Shown: piece by piece, positions 15,671 to 24,999 of the stretch
Position numbering within the stretch: position 1 is the first letter of the stretch
Layout of the letters: every line of letters starts with the position of its first letter
NCBI RefSeq assembly: GCF_047345485.1
Contig: NZ_JBLFEN010000003.1
Coordinates: 1 to 64,000 of the forward strand
Length of the DNA stretch: 64,000 bases
Direction: 5' to 3'
Source: Jejuia sp047345485
GTDB taxonomy: Bacteria > Bacteroidota > Bacteroidia > Flavobacteriales > Flavobacteriaceae
Program-made: the position numbers and the translations under genes
Notes under the pieces: model-generated
The model's database searches: none
What the model saw: only the letters and a program-made list of their open reading frames with translations
Told to the model about the DNA's origin: nothing

Positions 15671-16006
15671 ATGACTAACATAATATCTTTTGAAGATTTT
15701 ACTAAAATAGATTTAAGAGTAGGTACAATTACAAAAGTGAAGGACTTTCCAGAAGCTAGAAATGCCGCATACCAACTTACTGTAGATTTCGGAGATTTGG
15801 GTGTAAAAAAAACATCAGCTCAAATTACATCGCTTTACAAAAAGGAAGATTTATTAAATAGGCAAATAGTAGCAGTTGTTAATTTTCCTAAAAAGCAAAT
15901 TGCTAACTTTATGAGCGAATGCTTAGTTTTAGGAGCAGTAAATGGTAAAGATGTTATTTTACTTAACCCTGAAAGCAAAATAACTAACGGAACAATTGTT
16001 AGTTAA
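15671..16006 (+). CDS. csaA: CsaA-like tRNA-binding-domain protein
   Basis: A free-standing OB-fold tRNA-binding domain (EMAP/MetRS C-terminal type) of 111 residues. FEDFTKIDLRVGTITKVKDF, FPEARNAAYQLTVDFG and the end motif ECLVLGAVNGKDVILLNPES are the family landmarks. CsaA of Bacillus has been described as an export-related chaperone and tRNA-binding protein, so both roles are possible. The ATG at 15671 gives the normal family N-terminus. It shares a short divergent promoter region with the thioredoxin-like gene. Confidence 0.9.
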   Translation: MTNIISFEDFTKIDLRVGTITKVKDFPEARNAAYQLTVDFGDLGVKKTSAQITSLYKKEDLLNRQIVAVVNFPKKQIANFMSECLVLGAVNGKDVILLNPESKITNGTIVS

Positions 16007-16012
16007 AAATCA

Positions 16013-16042
16013 TAAAAAAGCCTTTGTATTGCAACAAAGGCT
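16013..16042 (-). terminator. Terminator of the DUF3276 gene
   Basis: The stem AGCCTTTGT/ACAAAGGCT (16019-16042) is followed on the minus strand by a T6 run (A6 at 16013-16018 on the plus strand). It lies 24 bases past the stop of the DUF3276 gene. Confidence 0.8.
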
Positions 16043-16065
16043 AAAATTTCATTAAAATATTTTAA

Positions 16066-16440
16066 TTAAATATCATCAAAATCTATATCGGTAAAGTTTT
16101 CAGTAGATTTAGATGCGTCTGCAACTGGTGTTTCAGTTTCCGTTTTTTCATATTCTTTTTTAAAGTCTTTTTGGTGACGCTCGCTAATCACTTCATTTCC
16201 TTTTTCAGAAATGATATAATCTGTCATTTCAGCTAAAATTTCTTTAAATTCTGCAAAGTCTTCTTTATATAAATAAATTTTATGTTTTTTGTAGTGATAC
16301 GAACCATCATCATTTGTAAACTTTTTACTCTCAGTAATTGTTAAATAATAGTCATCTGCTTTAGTAGCTCTAACGTCAAAAAAATACGTGCGTCTTCCTG
16401 CACGTAATACTTTCGAAAAAATTTCCTCGTTCTCCATCAT
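16066..16440 (-). CDS. DUF3276 / PUR-domain nucleic-acid-binding protein
   Basis: The protein of 124 residues contains a PUR-alpha-like domain (about 6-95): IFSKVLRAGRRTYFFDVRAT, DDYYLTITESKKF and HKIYLYKEDFAEFKEILAE. The C-terminal 30 residues are acidic and low in complexity (TETETPVADAS to DFDDI). PUR-domain proteins of spirochetes and Bacteroidota bind DNA and RNA, and a regulatory role is inferred by analogy. Two ATG codons in tandem open the gene; either may be used. It stands alone between the CsaA-like gene and the ABC exporter and has its own terminator. Confidence 0.9.
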   Translation of the reverse strand: MMENEEIFSKVLRAGRRTYFFDVRATKADDYYLTITESKKFTNDDGSYHYKKHKIYLYKEDFAEFKEILAEMTDYIISEKGNEVISERHQKDFKKEYEKTETETPVADASKSTENFTDIDFDDI

Positions 16441-16599
16441 TCCGTGGTTATTGGTTTTTTAGTTTTAACTTAATACATGTTATTACTTTCAAAAATCTAA
16501 AAAAAAACCGAAACTTACCAAGATTTTTTAAAGTTTCTTTTTAAAATCTGAAATTTTATTGCATTAAATTAAAAAATCACTTATAAAAATGTGTAGTGT

Positions 16600-18360
16600 T
16601 TATTGTGATTTAGTATCATTTGTTTCACTAAGTTGCTTTAAGTACAAATGTTGATAATACCCATCTGTATCTATAAGTGTATCATGTGTGCCTTTTTGAA
16701 CTATTTTACCATCATCCAATACAATAATTTTATCAGCATTTTTAGCAGAGGATACACGGTGGCTAACAATAATTGTTGTTTTGCCTTGAGAAATCTTAAA
16801 TAAATTATTTAAAATTTTCTCTTCAGTTTCAGTATCAACGGCAGATAGGCAATCATCGAATAATAAAATTTTAGGAGATTTAATAATGGCTCTAGCAATA
16901 GATACACGCTGTTTTTGACCACCAGAAAGGGTGATACCACGTTCTCCTAAAACAGTGTCATAACCTTTGTTAAATTTTGAAATGTTTTTATGAACCTGAG
17001 CATTTTTTGCAGCAGCTATCACATCATCATCTGTAGCATCTTCTTTTCCAAATTTAATGTTGTTTTTTATAGAATCAGAAAACAAAAAAGCATCTTGCGG
17101 TACGTAACCTATGTTTTTTCTTAAGTCTGTTAAATTATGTTTGTTAATTTCAATTTGATTTAAAATAATTTGGCCTTCATCTATATCGTAAAGTCTACCA
17201 ACTAAATCTAATATAGTAGATTTTCCAGATCCTGTTTTTCCTAAAATAGCCAATGTTTCTCCAGCTTTAATATTAAAAGAAACATCTTTTAATGCCTGAA
17301 TATTGGTATCATCATATGTAAAAGATACATTTTTAAACGTAATATCACCAGTTATTTTTGTGTGCTCATTTATCTCGTTTTTTATTTCTGGTTCAATCTT
17401 TAAAAACTCATTTATTCTTTTTTGAGACGCTTCGGCTTGTTGTACAATAGAGGTTACCCAACCAACTGTGGCTACTGGCCATGTAAGCATGTTTACATAA
17501 ATTATAAACTCTGCAATAGTACCTAAACTTTCAATTTCACCATTAATATATTGCATACCGCCAATGTAAATAACCAAAAGGTTACTGGTGCCTATAAGTA
17601 ATATCATTGTTGGAAAAAATAAGGCTTGTACCTTAACTAGGTGTAATTGTTTTTCTTTGCTGGTAGTAGATAAACTATCAAAATCTGCTGAGGTTTTAGG
17701 CTCTATACCATAAGCTTTAATTACCGAAATACCACTAAAAGACTCTTGTGTAAACGTTGAGAGTTTAGATAAATACTCTTGAACAACTGTACTGCGTTTA
17801 TGAATTTCTTTACTTAACTTATAAATAATTACTGATAAAATTGGTAATGGTACAATAGTGTAGAGTGTTAATGTTGGCGCTTGGTTATACATGTAAATTA
17901 ATGCAATAGCAAAAAGTGTTATAGTATTTATACTATACATTATTGCGGGTCCAGCATACATGCGTACTCTACCTACGTCTTCGCTAATGCGATTCATTAA
18001 ATCTCCCGTTCTATTTTTTTTATAGAAATTAAGCGATAGTTTTTGATACTGCGCGTAAATTTCATTTTTTAAATCATATTCAATATAACGAGATACATTA
18101 ATTATAGTTTGTCGCATTAAAAAGGTGAAAATTCCAGCAATAATAGCTGCCCCGACTATGTAAAGAATGGCTTCTAACAATTCGCCTTTAATTTCAACCT
18201 CGCTTAATCCCGATTTATTTTCAATAATTTCAAAAATACGCCTAATATAACGTGGTGTAAAGAGTAAAAAAATACGGGCTATAATGGTAATTACAATCCC
18301 AATTAGTAAATGAGTTTTGTATTTAAAAAAGTATTTATTAAGGTGCTTGAGTTCTTTCAC
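16600..18360 (-). CDS. ABC exporter, fused membrane and ATPase domains (MsbA/MdlB type)
   Basis: This 586-residue half-transporter has an exporter-type transmembrane domain (about 15-310, six helices) and an ATPase domain with Walker A GKTGSGKST (374-382), signature LSGGQKQR (478-485), Walker B ILLFDD (498-503) and a switch His in IIVSHRVSSA. The Walker B aspartate is followed by Cys-Leu-Ser rather than the usual catalytic Glu: FDDCLSAVD reads D-D-C. The consensus is D-E-A-T/P-S-A, so the second acidic position is Asp. Such exporters move lipids, peptides or drugs; the substrate is not readable. The start is GTG at 18360. The gene is monocistronic, divergent from nusB. Confidence 0.9.
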   Translation of the reverse strand: MKELKHLNKYFFKYKTHLLIGIVITIIARIFLLFTPRYIRRIFEIIENKSGLSEVEIKGELLEAILYIVGAAIIAGIFTFLMRQTIINVSRYIEYDLKNEIYAQYQKLSLNFYKKNRTGDLMNRISEDVGRVRMYAGPAIMYSINTITLFAIALIYMYNQAPTLTLYTIVPLPILSVIIYKLSKEIHKRSTVVQEYLSKLSTFTQESFSGISVIKAYGIEPKTSADFDSLSTTSKEKQLHLVKVQALFFPTMILLIGTSNLLVIYIGGMQYINGEIESLGTIAEFIIYVNMLTWPVATVGWVTSIVQQAEASQKRINEFLKIEPEIKNEINEHTKITGDITFKNVSFTYDDTNIQALKDVSFNIKAGETLAILGKTGSGKSTILDLVGRLYDIDEGQIILNQIEINKHNLTDLRKNIGYVPQDAFLFSDSIKNNIKFGKEDATDDDVIAAAKNAQVHKNISKFNKGYDTVLGERGITLSGGQKQRVSIARAIIKSPKILLFDDCLSAVDTETEEKILNNLFKISQGKTTIIVSHRVSSAKNADKIIVLDDGKIVQKGTHDTLIDTDGYYQHLYLKQLSETNDTKSQ

Positions 18361-18504
18361 TTAAACCTAGAAAAAATGAGCTGCAAATATACATCAATAA
18401 AAATATAAACAAGTCGCGATACTTATGGCAATGTGTTAAATAATAGCCAAAAGAAATTACTGTAACAAAAGTTGGTTTTAGAATCTGTTTTAGCAAAATA
18501 ATCT

Positions 18505-18512
18505 TATTTTTG
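18505..18512 (+). promoter_or_regulatory. Promoter -7 element of nusB
   Basis: TATTTTTG matches TAnnTTTG and lies 52 bases upstream of the nusB start region. No -33 TTG at standard spacing. Confidence 0.4.
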
Positions 18513-18564
18513 CCAACGTAAAAAGTAAAAAACTAAATATACGTTTTAACTTAAGTTCTTTGTA

Positions 18565-19512
18565 ATGATGCTAAACAGACGCCATATTCGTGTAAAAGTA
18601 ATGCAAACCATTTATGCTTTTAATGGTAGCGAGAGTGATGATTTAAAAAAAGACGAAAAATTTCTATTGTTTAGTATTGAAAACATGTATAGTCTTTACT
18701 TACTTATCATATCACTTTTAATAGAAGTACAAAAAAGAGCTGCTCAGGATTTAGAGAAAAAGCAAAAAAAACACTTAGCTACTTCTGAAGATAAAAATCC
18801 TAACAGAAAGTTTGTAAACAATCAAGTATTTAAATTGCTTGCGCAGAATGAGTTATTAGAAGCGCAATTAAAAAATAATAAATCGATTAATTGGGAGCTA
18901 GATAGCGAGTATGTAGATATCATCTTTAAATCTATTTTGAAAAGTGATACATACGAAGACTACATGCAGACAAAAACATCTGATTTTAAAGAGGATAAGG
19001 ATTTTTTTGTTGATATATTTAAAGAGGTGATTGCGCCTAATGAAAAATTATACGACTATATTGAAGACAAAAATTTGACTTGGTTGGATGATTTACCAAC
19101 AGTAAATACAACTATTTTAAAATTGTTTAGAAAGTTAAAGTCTAAAACAGCGGATACACATTTTGCACCAAAGCTATATAAAGATATAGATGACAAACAA
19201 TTTGCTATTGATTTATTCAAAAAAACTATTTTAAATACGGCGACCATAAATACTGAAATTTCAAAGAAAACTACAAATTGGGATGCTGATAGAATTGCGA
19301 GTTTAGATTATATATTATTACAAATGGGTATTTGTGAAATACAACAATTTCCATCAATACCTGTTAAAGTAACTATAAATGAATATTTAGAAATTGCAAA
19401 GGAATATTCTACACCAAAAAGTAGCATTTTTATTAACGGTATTTTAGATAAATTAGTTAAAGAATATAAAGCAGAAGGCGCTTTAAATAAAGTGGGGCGT
19501 GGTTTAATATAA
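18565..19512 (+). CDS. nusB: Transcription antitermination factor NusB (long Bacteroidota form)
   Basis: NusB with NusE (S10) binds boxA RNA and supports antitermination of rRNA transcription. The protein is 315 residues, about twice the length of E. coli NusB, as is usual in Bacteroidota: an N-terminal extension (MLNRRHIRVKVMQTIYAFNG and a Lys-rich helix region) precedes the canonical all-helical domain. The C-terminal half contains NWDADRIASLDYILLQMGIC and VKVTINEYLEIAKEYSTPKS, the conserved NusB core, ending with INGILDKLVKEY. ATG codons at 18565 and 18568 are both possible. The gene is followed by the DUF1573-yajC pair, which has its own promoter element. Confidence 0.93.
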   Translation: MMLNRRHIRVKVMQTIYAFNGSESDDLKKDEKFLLFSIENMYSLYLLIISLLIEVQKRAAQDLEKKQKKHLATSEDKNPNRKFVNNQVFKLLAQNELLEAQLKNNKSINWELDSEYVDIIFKSILKSDTYEDYMQTKTSDFKEDKDFFVDIFKEVIAPNEKLYDYIEDKNLTWLDDLPTVNTTILKLFRKLKSKTADTHFAPKLYKDIDDKQFAIDLFKKTILNTATINTEISKKTTNWDADRIASLDYILLQMGICEIQQFPSIPVKVTINEYLEIAKEYSTPKSSIFINGILDKLVKEYKAEGALNKVGRGLI

Positions 19513-19564
19513 ACCAAACCTTATTAAGAAACTATTAAAAGTTTTTAAAGCGTTAAATTATTGC

Positions 19565-19572
19565 TACTTTTG
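19565..19572 (+). promoter_or_regulatory. Promoter -7 element of the DUF1573-yajC pair
   Basis: TACTTTTG matches TAnnTTTG, 27 bases upstream of the ATG at 19600. This placement argues against the TTG at 19561 as start codon. Confidence 0.5.
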
Positions 19573-19599
19573 CTTATCAAATTACAAAAACAATTAATT

Positions 19600-20073
19600 A
19601 TGAAAAAAATTATATTAGGGTTAAGCGCGTTATGCTTAATAGCTTTTACAAGTTGTAAAGAAGATGCTACTAAAAAAATTAGTGAAACAAACGTAGCTAA
19701 AGCTGCAGAAAGAGATGCTGTAGCATCTAAATTTCCAGTGTTAACTTTTGATAAAAAGGAACATGACTTTGGAGAAATAGAATCTAAAACTCAGGTGGAG
19801 ACTGTATTTAAATATACAAACACAGGAGATGCTCCTTTAGTAATTACTGATATAAAAAGTACTTGTGGGTGTACAGTGCCTAAAGATTGGAGTAGAGAAC
19901 CATTAGCGCCAGGTGCAGAGGGACAATTTTCTGTAAAATTTAATGGAAGCGGTTCTAATAAGGTTTCTAAAACCATTAATATAACTGCTAATACCGAAAA
20001 TGGTAGAGAAAGTGTAAAAATTACAGCATTTGTTAAGCCAGATCCTAACAAACCTAAACCAGCGCAAAGCTAA
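19600..20073 (+). CDS. DUF1573 lipoprotein
   Basis: The start at 19600 gives MKKIILGLSALCLIAFTSCK, an SPII signal with lipobox FTSC. After a short Ala/Lys-rich tether comes a DUF1573 immunoglobulin-like (ASPM-SPD-2-Hydin type) domain: FDKKEHDFGEIESKTQVETV, FKYTNTGDAPLVITDIKSTC, GCTVPKDW. The protein ends with a Pro/Lys-rich tail. DUF1573 proteins are envelope-associated; the function is undefined. It is directly upstream of yajC (11 bases), a pairing suggestive of an envelope or translocon role. Confidence 0.9.
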   Translation: MKKIILGLSALCLIAFTSCKEDATKKISETNVAKAAERDAVASKFPVLTFDKKEHDFGEIESKTQVETVFKYTNTGDAPLVITDIKSTCGCTVPKDWSREPLAPGAEGQFSVKFNGSGSNKVSKTINITANTENGRESVKITAFVKPDPNKPKPAQS

Positions 20074-20084
20074 ATATATAACCA

Positions 20085-20384
20085 ATGGGAGACGGAGGAT
20101 TCGGCAGTTTATTGCCATATTTATTAATATTTGTGGTTATCTATTTTTTTATGATAGCACCACAAATGAAACGCGCAAAGAAAGAAAAGAAATTTGCTGC
20201 TGAATTAAAAAAAGGAGATAGAATTATTACTAAAAGTGGTTTGCATGGTAAGGTTGCAGAGTTAAATGATAAAGACAACTCATGTGTAATTGAAACCTTA
20301 GCAGGTAAGTTAAAGTTTGATCGTTCTGCTATTTCTATGGAAATGAGTACTAAGCTTAATACGCCAGCTACAGCTAAAAAGTAA
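20085..20384 (+). CDS. yajC: Preprotein translocase accessory subunit YajC
   Basis: YajC is the small membrane partner of SecDF in the Sec holo-translocon. The 99-residue protein has one N-terminal helix (LLPYLLIFVVIYFFMIAPQM) with the typical FFMIAPQMKRAKKEK junction and the conserved cytoplasmic segment LKKGDRIITKSGLHGKVAEL. It shares a transcript with the DUF1573 lipoprotein and is closed by a strong terminator. secD/secF are not in the window. Confidence 0.94.
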   Translation: MGDGGFGSLLPYLLIFVVIYFFMIAPQMKRAKKEKKFAAELKKGDRIITKSGLHGKVAELNDKDNSCVIETLAGKLKFDRSAISMEMSTKLNTPATAKK

Positions 20385-20404
20385 AGTTTTATTTAATTTA
20401 TCTT

Positions 20405-20445
20405 ATAAAAAAAGGCTTTCCAATGATATTTGGAAAGCCTTTTTA
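20405..20445. terminator. Strong bidirectional terminator between yajC and pepT
   Basis: A 12-bp stem AAAGGCTTTCCA/TGGAAAGCCTTT (20411-20422 and 20431-20442) has an 8-base loop, with A-rich and T-rich flanks. It serves both convergent genes. Confidence 0.92.
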
Positions 20446-20469
20446 TGTTGTTACATAGTTTTATTTAAA

Positions 20470-21714
20470 TTAACTTTTTGCGTTTTCGCAAGTTATCTCA
20501 GCGATTTTACAAATTACTTCGGTTGCTTTTATCATACTTTCTACAGGCACATATTCGTAGCGCCCATGAAAATTATGGCCTCCTGCAAAAATATTAGGGC
20601 ATGGTAATCCCATATAGCTTAGTTGAGAGCCATCAGTACCTCCTCTTATGGCTTTAATTAGTGGTTCAATATCTAATTGTTTCATGGCTTCTTCAGCAAT
20701 ATCTACTATATGCATTACGGGTTCAATTTTTTCACGCATGTTAAAATACTGATCTTTAATTTCTGTAGTAACAACCTCTCTTTCGTATTGCGAATTTAAT
20801 TCGTTGGTTAATTTTTGCAGAACCTCTTTACGAGCTTCAAAATGTTGTTTATCATGATCGCGAATAATATAATGTAGCGTAGTTTGTTCTACATCACCTT
20901 TTATATCATGCAAATGAAAAAAACCTTGATAACCATCGGTATGCTCTGGAGTTTCAATTCTTGGTAGAGAATTTAAAAACTCGGTGGCTATATACATAGA
21001 GTTTATCATTTTTCCTTTAGCGTATCCTGGGTGTACAATTTTGCCTTTTATTTTTACAACAGCACTTGCAGCATTAAAATTTTCATATTCTAATTCTCCA
21101 ATTTGGCTACCATCCATAGTGTATGCCCATTCAGCTCCAAATTTATCTACATCAAATTTATGTGCACCTCTGCCAATTTCTTCGTCGGGTGTAAACCCTA
21201 CCTTAATAGTTCCATGTTTTATTTCAGGATGATTAATTAGATATTCCATAGCAGAAATAATTTCGCAAATACCCGCTTTATCATCTGCACCTAAAAGTGT
21301 AGTACCATCAGTTGTAATTAAGGTTTGACCTATATACAATTTTAAATCTTCAAAATAATCGGGAGATAGTATGATGTTTTCTTCTTTATTTAAAACAATA
21401 TCTCCACCGTGATAATTCTCAATAATTTGTGGTTTTACATTAGCACCAGTAAAATCAGGCGACGTATCAAAATGCGATATAAATCCTATAGTTGGCACAT
21501 CATAATCTACATTACTTGGTAGTGTAGCCATAATGTAAGCATTGTTATCAATAGATACATCTTGCATGCCGATAGCTTTTAATTCATCAGCAAGTTTATT
21601 GGCCAAATCCCATTGTTTTTTTGTGCTAGGTGTGGTGTTAGAATTTGGGTCAGATTCTGTGTCTATAGTAACATAACCTGTAAAACGTTTTATTATCTTT
21701 TCTTTTGAAATCAT
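20470..21714 (-). CDS. pepT: Peptidase T (tripeptide aminopeptidase)
   Basis: PepT removes the N-terminal residue from tripeptides using two zinc ions. The 414 residues match family length. The first zinc ligand is in GFISHFDTSPD (His81), the bridging Asp in LGADDKAGICEI, the catalytic and ligand Glu pair in TPDEEIGRGAHKFD, and the late His in GGHNFHGRYEYVPVESM. The dimerisation/lid domain (about 215-320) is in the usual place. It is cytoplasmic (no signal). The gene is divergent from pyrD with only a few bases between the ORFs as listed, though the true pyrD start is further away. Confidence 0.95.
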   Translation of the reverse strand: MISKEKIIKRFTGYVTIDTESDPNSNTTPSTKKQWDLANKLADELKAIGMQDVSIDNNAYIMATLPSNVDYDVPTIGFISHFDTSPDFTGANVKPQIIENYHGGDIVLNKEENIILSPDYFEDLKLYIGQTLITTDGTTLLGADDKAGICEIISAMEYLINHPEIKHGTIKVGFTPDEEIGRGAHKFDVDKFGAEWAYTMDGSQIGELEYENFNAASAVVKIKGKIVHPGYAKGKMINSMYIATEFLNSLPRIETPEHTDGYQGFFHLHDIKGDVEQTTLHYIIRDHDKQHFEARKEVLQKLTNELNSQYEREVVTTEIKDQYFNMREKIEPVMHIVDIAEEAMKQLDIEPLIKAIRGGTDGSQLSYMGLPCPNIFAGGHNFHGRYEYVPVESMIKATEVICKIAEITCENAKS

Positions 21715-21834
21715 TTAAATGAATTTTGCAATTATTTTGTGCAATTTAAGTAACCCTAATTTACGATTATTTATTAATATTAATGTTGAATTATACGTAC
21801 TTAATGTCAATTTTTTATTTACAGTATTTACACC

Positions 21835-21842
21835 TATTTTTG
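21835..21842 (+). promoter_or_regulatory. Promoter -7 element of pyrD
   Basis: TATTTTTG matches TAnnTTTG and ends 14 bases before the ATG at 21857. A T-rich stretch takes the place of the -33 TTG. Confidence 0.5.
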
Positions 21843-21856
21843 CACAAATATTACAG

Positions 21857-22888
21857 ATGTATAAAGCTCTTCTTAGACCAATATTTTTCGCATTCGATCC
21901 CGAAAAAATTCATTATTTTACTTTTGATGTTATAAAAGTTGTTTCTAAAATCCCTGGATTTCCAGCACTATTTAGAAGTTTGTATTTGGTAAATGATAAG
22001 AGGTTGGAACGCGAAGTTTTTGGTTTAAAATTTAAAAACCCCGTAGGTTTAGCTGCAGGATTTGATAAAAATGCAGTGTTGTATAATGAACTTTCAAATT
22101 TTGGATTTGGTTTTATAGAAATAGGCACAGTTACACCACAAGGACAAGCTGGAAACCCAAAAAAGCGTTTGTTTCGGCTAAAAGATGATAAAGGCATTAT
22201 AAATAGAATGGGATTTAATAATGAAGGTCTACAAGCTGCTATTAGTCAATTAAAAAAAAATAAAGGACAACTTATTATTGGCGGCAATATTGGTAAAAAT
22301 ACAGCTACCAAACCTGAAGATTATACCAAGGATTATTTAGAATGTTTTAATGCACTTCATCCTTATGTAGATTATTTTGTATTAAATGTGAGTTGCCCGA
22401 ATGTTGGGAGTCATGCTAAATTAAATGATAAAGATTACCTAGAAGAATTAATTGGTGCTGTACAAAATGCTAATAAAACTTTTGAAAACCAAAAACCAAT
22501 TGTTTTAAAAATTGCTCCAGATTTAAATAATGGTCAGTTAGACGAAATTATAACCTTAGTAAAAAACACAAATCTTGATGGTGTTATTGCTAGTAACACA
22601 TCTACAGATAGACGTGATTTAAAAGCTTCAAAAGAAAAATTAGACACTATTGGTAATGGTGGATTGAGTGGGCAACCTATTAAAGAAAAAAGTACAAAAG
22701 TGATTAAATACCTCTCTGAAAAAAGTAATAAAGCATTTCCTATAATTGGAGTAGGTGGCATACATTCTGCAGAAGATGCTCTAGAAAAATTAAATGCAGG
22801 TGCAGACTTAGTACAAATTTATACAGGTTTTATTTATGAAGGACCTAGTTTGATAAAACGGATTAATAAAGCAATTTTAGAACATTAA
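21857..22888 (+). CDS. pyrD: Quinone-dependent dihydroorotate dehydrogenase (class 2)
   Basis: PyrD oxidises dihydroorotate to orotate with FMN and passes electrons to membrane quinone, the fourth step of pyrimidine synthesis. The start at 21857 gives the class-2 N-terminal membrane-associating helices MYKALLRPIFFAFDPEKIHY; an upstream extension is excluded by the promoter element at 21835. Conserved segments include GLAAGFDKNA, GFIEIGTVTPQGQAGNPKKR, NRMGFNNEG, NVSCPNVGS (catalytic Ser), LKIAPDLNN and IIGVGGIHSAEDALEKLNAG. Length is about 343 residues, normal. It is a single gene, convergent with the M43 protease gene. Confidence 0.95.
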   Translation: MYKALLRPIFFAFDPEKIHYFTFDVIKVVSKIPGFPALFRSLYLVNDKRLEREVFGLKFKNPVGLAAGFDKNAVLYNELSNFGFGFIEIGTVTPQGQAGNPKKRLFRLKDDKGIINRMGFNNEGLQAAISQLKKNKGQLIIGGNIGKNTATKPEDYTKDYLECFNALHPYVDYFVLNVSCPNVGSHAKLNDKDYLEELIGAVQNANKTFENQKPIVLKIAPDLNNGQLDEIITLVKNTNLDGVIASNTSTDRRDLKASKEKLDTIGNGGLSGQPIKEKSTKVIKYLSEKSNKAFPIIGVGGIHSAEDALEKLNAGADLVQIYTGFIYEGPSLIKRINKAILEH

Positions 22889-22900
22889 ATAGAATATCTA

Positions 22901-24910
22901 TTATTTAATAAATTGTTTTACCTCTATGTTGTCTCCACTTACAATAGTAACTATGTAAGACCCCTTTGGCAATTTTGATACATCTATTCGTTCATTACCG
23001 GTTAATTGTCCCATTAAAAATACTTGACCAACTAGATTTGAAATGGTATAATAATCATCATTAGAAGCTTTCTTTTCAGAGGTCGTAGCAATATTTAAAA
23101 TGCCATTGGTTACAGGGTTAGGAAATAATTTTAAAGTAGATTTAGAATCGCTTTTATTAGCTAAAGTATTCTCTTTAATACTAACACCATCAATTGCGAT
23201 ATCGCCAGCCCAACCATTTCCACGAATGGCTCTAAAATGGATGTTTATGGTTTGCCCATAAAACTGAGAAAGGTTAACTAACTGTGCTATAAAGTCGTCT
23301 GTTTGATTTATTTGTTGTTCACCGATAAGTGGTGGTATGATATCATAGATATAATCATCTTGCGTTTCTATGTCCACATGAAGTTCTCCAATATTATCAC
23401 CAAACATATGATAAAAGAATTCTAATTGTACATTATTTTTATTTATAGAGATACATGGAGATACAAATTCAGTAACATCACCTTCTTTTGATCCAGATGC
23501 TTCTGTATAAATATAATTACCAGAACTCTTATGGCTTGTTTTGTCAATAACAGGACCAGTATTAGAAGATACGGTTTCACCAGAATTTGTTAACCAATTA
23601 TAGCCATTGCCAGATACGTCAATAGCAGACCAACCGTTAGAACTCGCAAAATCAAATGCATCAAAATTTACATTTAGAGAGGTGTCTTCTTTAGTACCTA
23701 CTTTAATTATTTGAGAGAATGTTTTACTAATTGTGCCATAAATATCCTCGTTAGTATCTTCGTCTGTTTTAAAAACAACGTTTCTGGTAGATATGGTTAA
23801 AGTTACATCGTAAATACCCTTAGTAAAGGTATGCGTTGGGTGTTGTGTGGTGTAGTCTATAACATGATCGCCATCAACATCCCACTGCCATGATATAGCA
23901 CCAACACTTAAGTCTGTAAACGTAACAGTCAACTCATCATCACATTCTTGAAAAGTATCTGCAGTAAACTCTACATTAGCAGAGGGACAAGCTAAATATT
24001 GTCTTGCAGACTTATAAAACGCGTATATTCTAGCTAATTGTAGTTTAGAAAAATGAGATTTACATGTAGAGCGAGCGTAAGACATTATATTTCTCGTATC
24101 AGGATTAAAATCGTCTCCGTTAGCATCTTTTAAATTACCAATATATTCACAATCACTTGTCACGTTGCCTATACTTAGCTTGGGGTCAGCAGGAGTGTCA
24201 CAAATCATATCGCCATCAGTGTCACAATTAGAGCCGTTTACCAGCTCAGTAGTAAGTGTATGATTATCTCTACCATGTGTATGCAACAACGAAAAGAAAT
24301 GCCCTATTTCGTGCGCTAACGACGCACCGTTTGTAACACAATTATTTTTCATTACTATAACATCAGATCCTCCAAAAGTATTAGAGTACCCGCACAGACT
24401 TTCGCCTAATCTTACTTCAACGTTATTAGTAAAATAAATATTTATAACACCAGGGATATAATTTTGTTCTGTTAATTCTGCCTCATCAGTTCTATTAAAA
24501 TTGTAAAACAAGTCGTCGTTGTTTATGTAATTTATACCATCGCATAGAAAAAACTCCATGTAAGCATCTGCATATGTAGCGTTTAAATCTGCAATTGCAG
24601 TGTATAAAGCATCTAAACTTAACCCATTTTTTCCTGCTGTTGTACGCATTATGTGTGCTTTAAGAGGAATTGAGTTTAAAGGCTGTGGAATAGTGTTTTT
24701 ATTTTTTGAAGTTTTACTGAGTTTATCTGAGATTGCTATAAACTCATCCTCATACTTTTTAATATCGTCTTGAAAACTTTGATAATATGATAAGGCTTCA
24801 TCTGTAATTTCTGTACCACAAAAAGATGATGAATTTTGTCCAGACATAGATAACCCAAACGATAGTAAAATCGAAAGTAAGGTTAAATTAAAATCTGAAT
24901 AAAACTTCAT
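22901..24910 (-). CDS. Secreted M43 metalloprotease with PKD and T9SS sorting domains
   Basis: A 669-residue exported protease. Order: signal peptide (about 1-24); propeptide and catalytic domain with HEIGHFFSLLH (His200, Glu201, His204, His210), the HExxHxxxxxH of pappalysin/cytophagalysin (M43) enzymes, and a Met-turn NIMSYARSTC; a PKD-like domain (about 316-385; TVTFTDLSVGAISWQWDVDG); a jelly-roll/MAM-like domain (about 405-580; WAGDIAIDGVSI); and a C-terminal type IX sorting domain (about 590-669; LKLFPNPVTNGILNIATT, ending in IKQFIK-type residues). It is expected to be secreted or anchored on the cell surface. It pairs with a second T9SS client just upstream. Confidence 0.93.
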   Translation of the reverse strand: MKFYSDFNLTLLSILLSFGLSMSGQNSSSFCGTEITDEALSYYQSFQDDIKKYEDEFIAISDKLSKTSKNKNTIPQPLNSIPLKAHIMRTTAGKNGLSLDALYTAIADLNATYADAYMEFFLCDGINYINNDDLFYNFNRTDEAELTEQNYIPGVINIYFTNNVEVRLGESLCGYSNTFGGSDVIVMKNNCVTNGASLAHEIGHFFSLLHTHGRDNHTLTTELVNGSNCDTDGDMICDTPADPKLSIGNVTSDCEYIGNLKDANGDDFNPDTRNIMSYARSTCKSHFSKLQLARIYAFYKSARQYLACPSANVEFTADTFQECDDELTVTFTDLSVGAISWQWDVDGDHVIDYTTQHPTHTFTKGIYDVTLTISTRNVVFKTDEDTNEDIYGTISKTFSQIIKVGTKEDTSLNVNFDAFDFASSNGWSAIDVSGNGYNWLTNSGETVSSNTGPVIDKTSHKSSGNYIYTEASGSKEGDVTEFVSPCISINKNNVQLEFFYHMFGDNIGELHVDIETQDDYIYDIIPPLIGEQQINQTDDFIAQLVNLSQFYGQTINIHFRAIRGNGWAGDIAIDGVSIKENTLANKSDSKSTLKLFPNPVTNGILNIATTSEKKASNDDYYTISNLVGQVFLMGQLTGNERIDVSKLPKGSYIVTIVSGDNIEVKQFIK

Positions 24911-24999
24911 GGGGCGTTTAGTTTAAACCAAACATACCCCATTGTATTAAGGCATTGAAATAAAAACGTTAACAGTAATTATTTATCGATAACATGTGA

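Noticed and set aside
21719..21856. N-terminal extension of pyrD
   Set aside because: The class-2 enzyme starts at MYKALL; the extension covers the promoter element at 21835-21842 and is not family-like.
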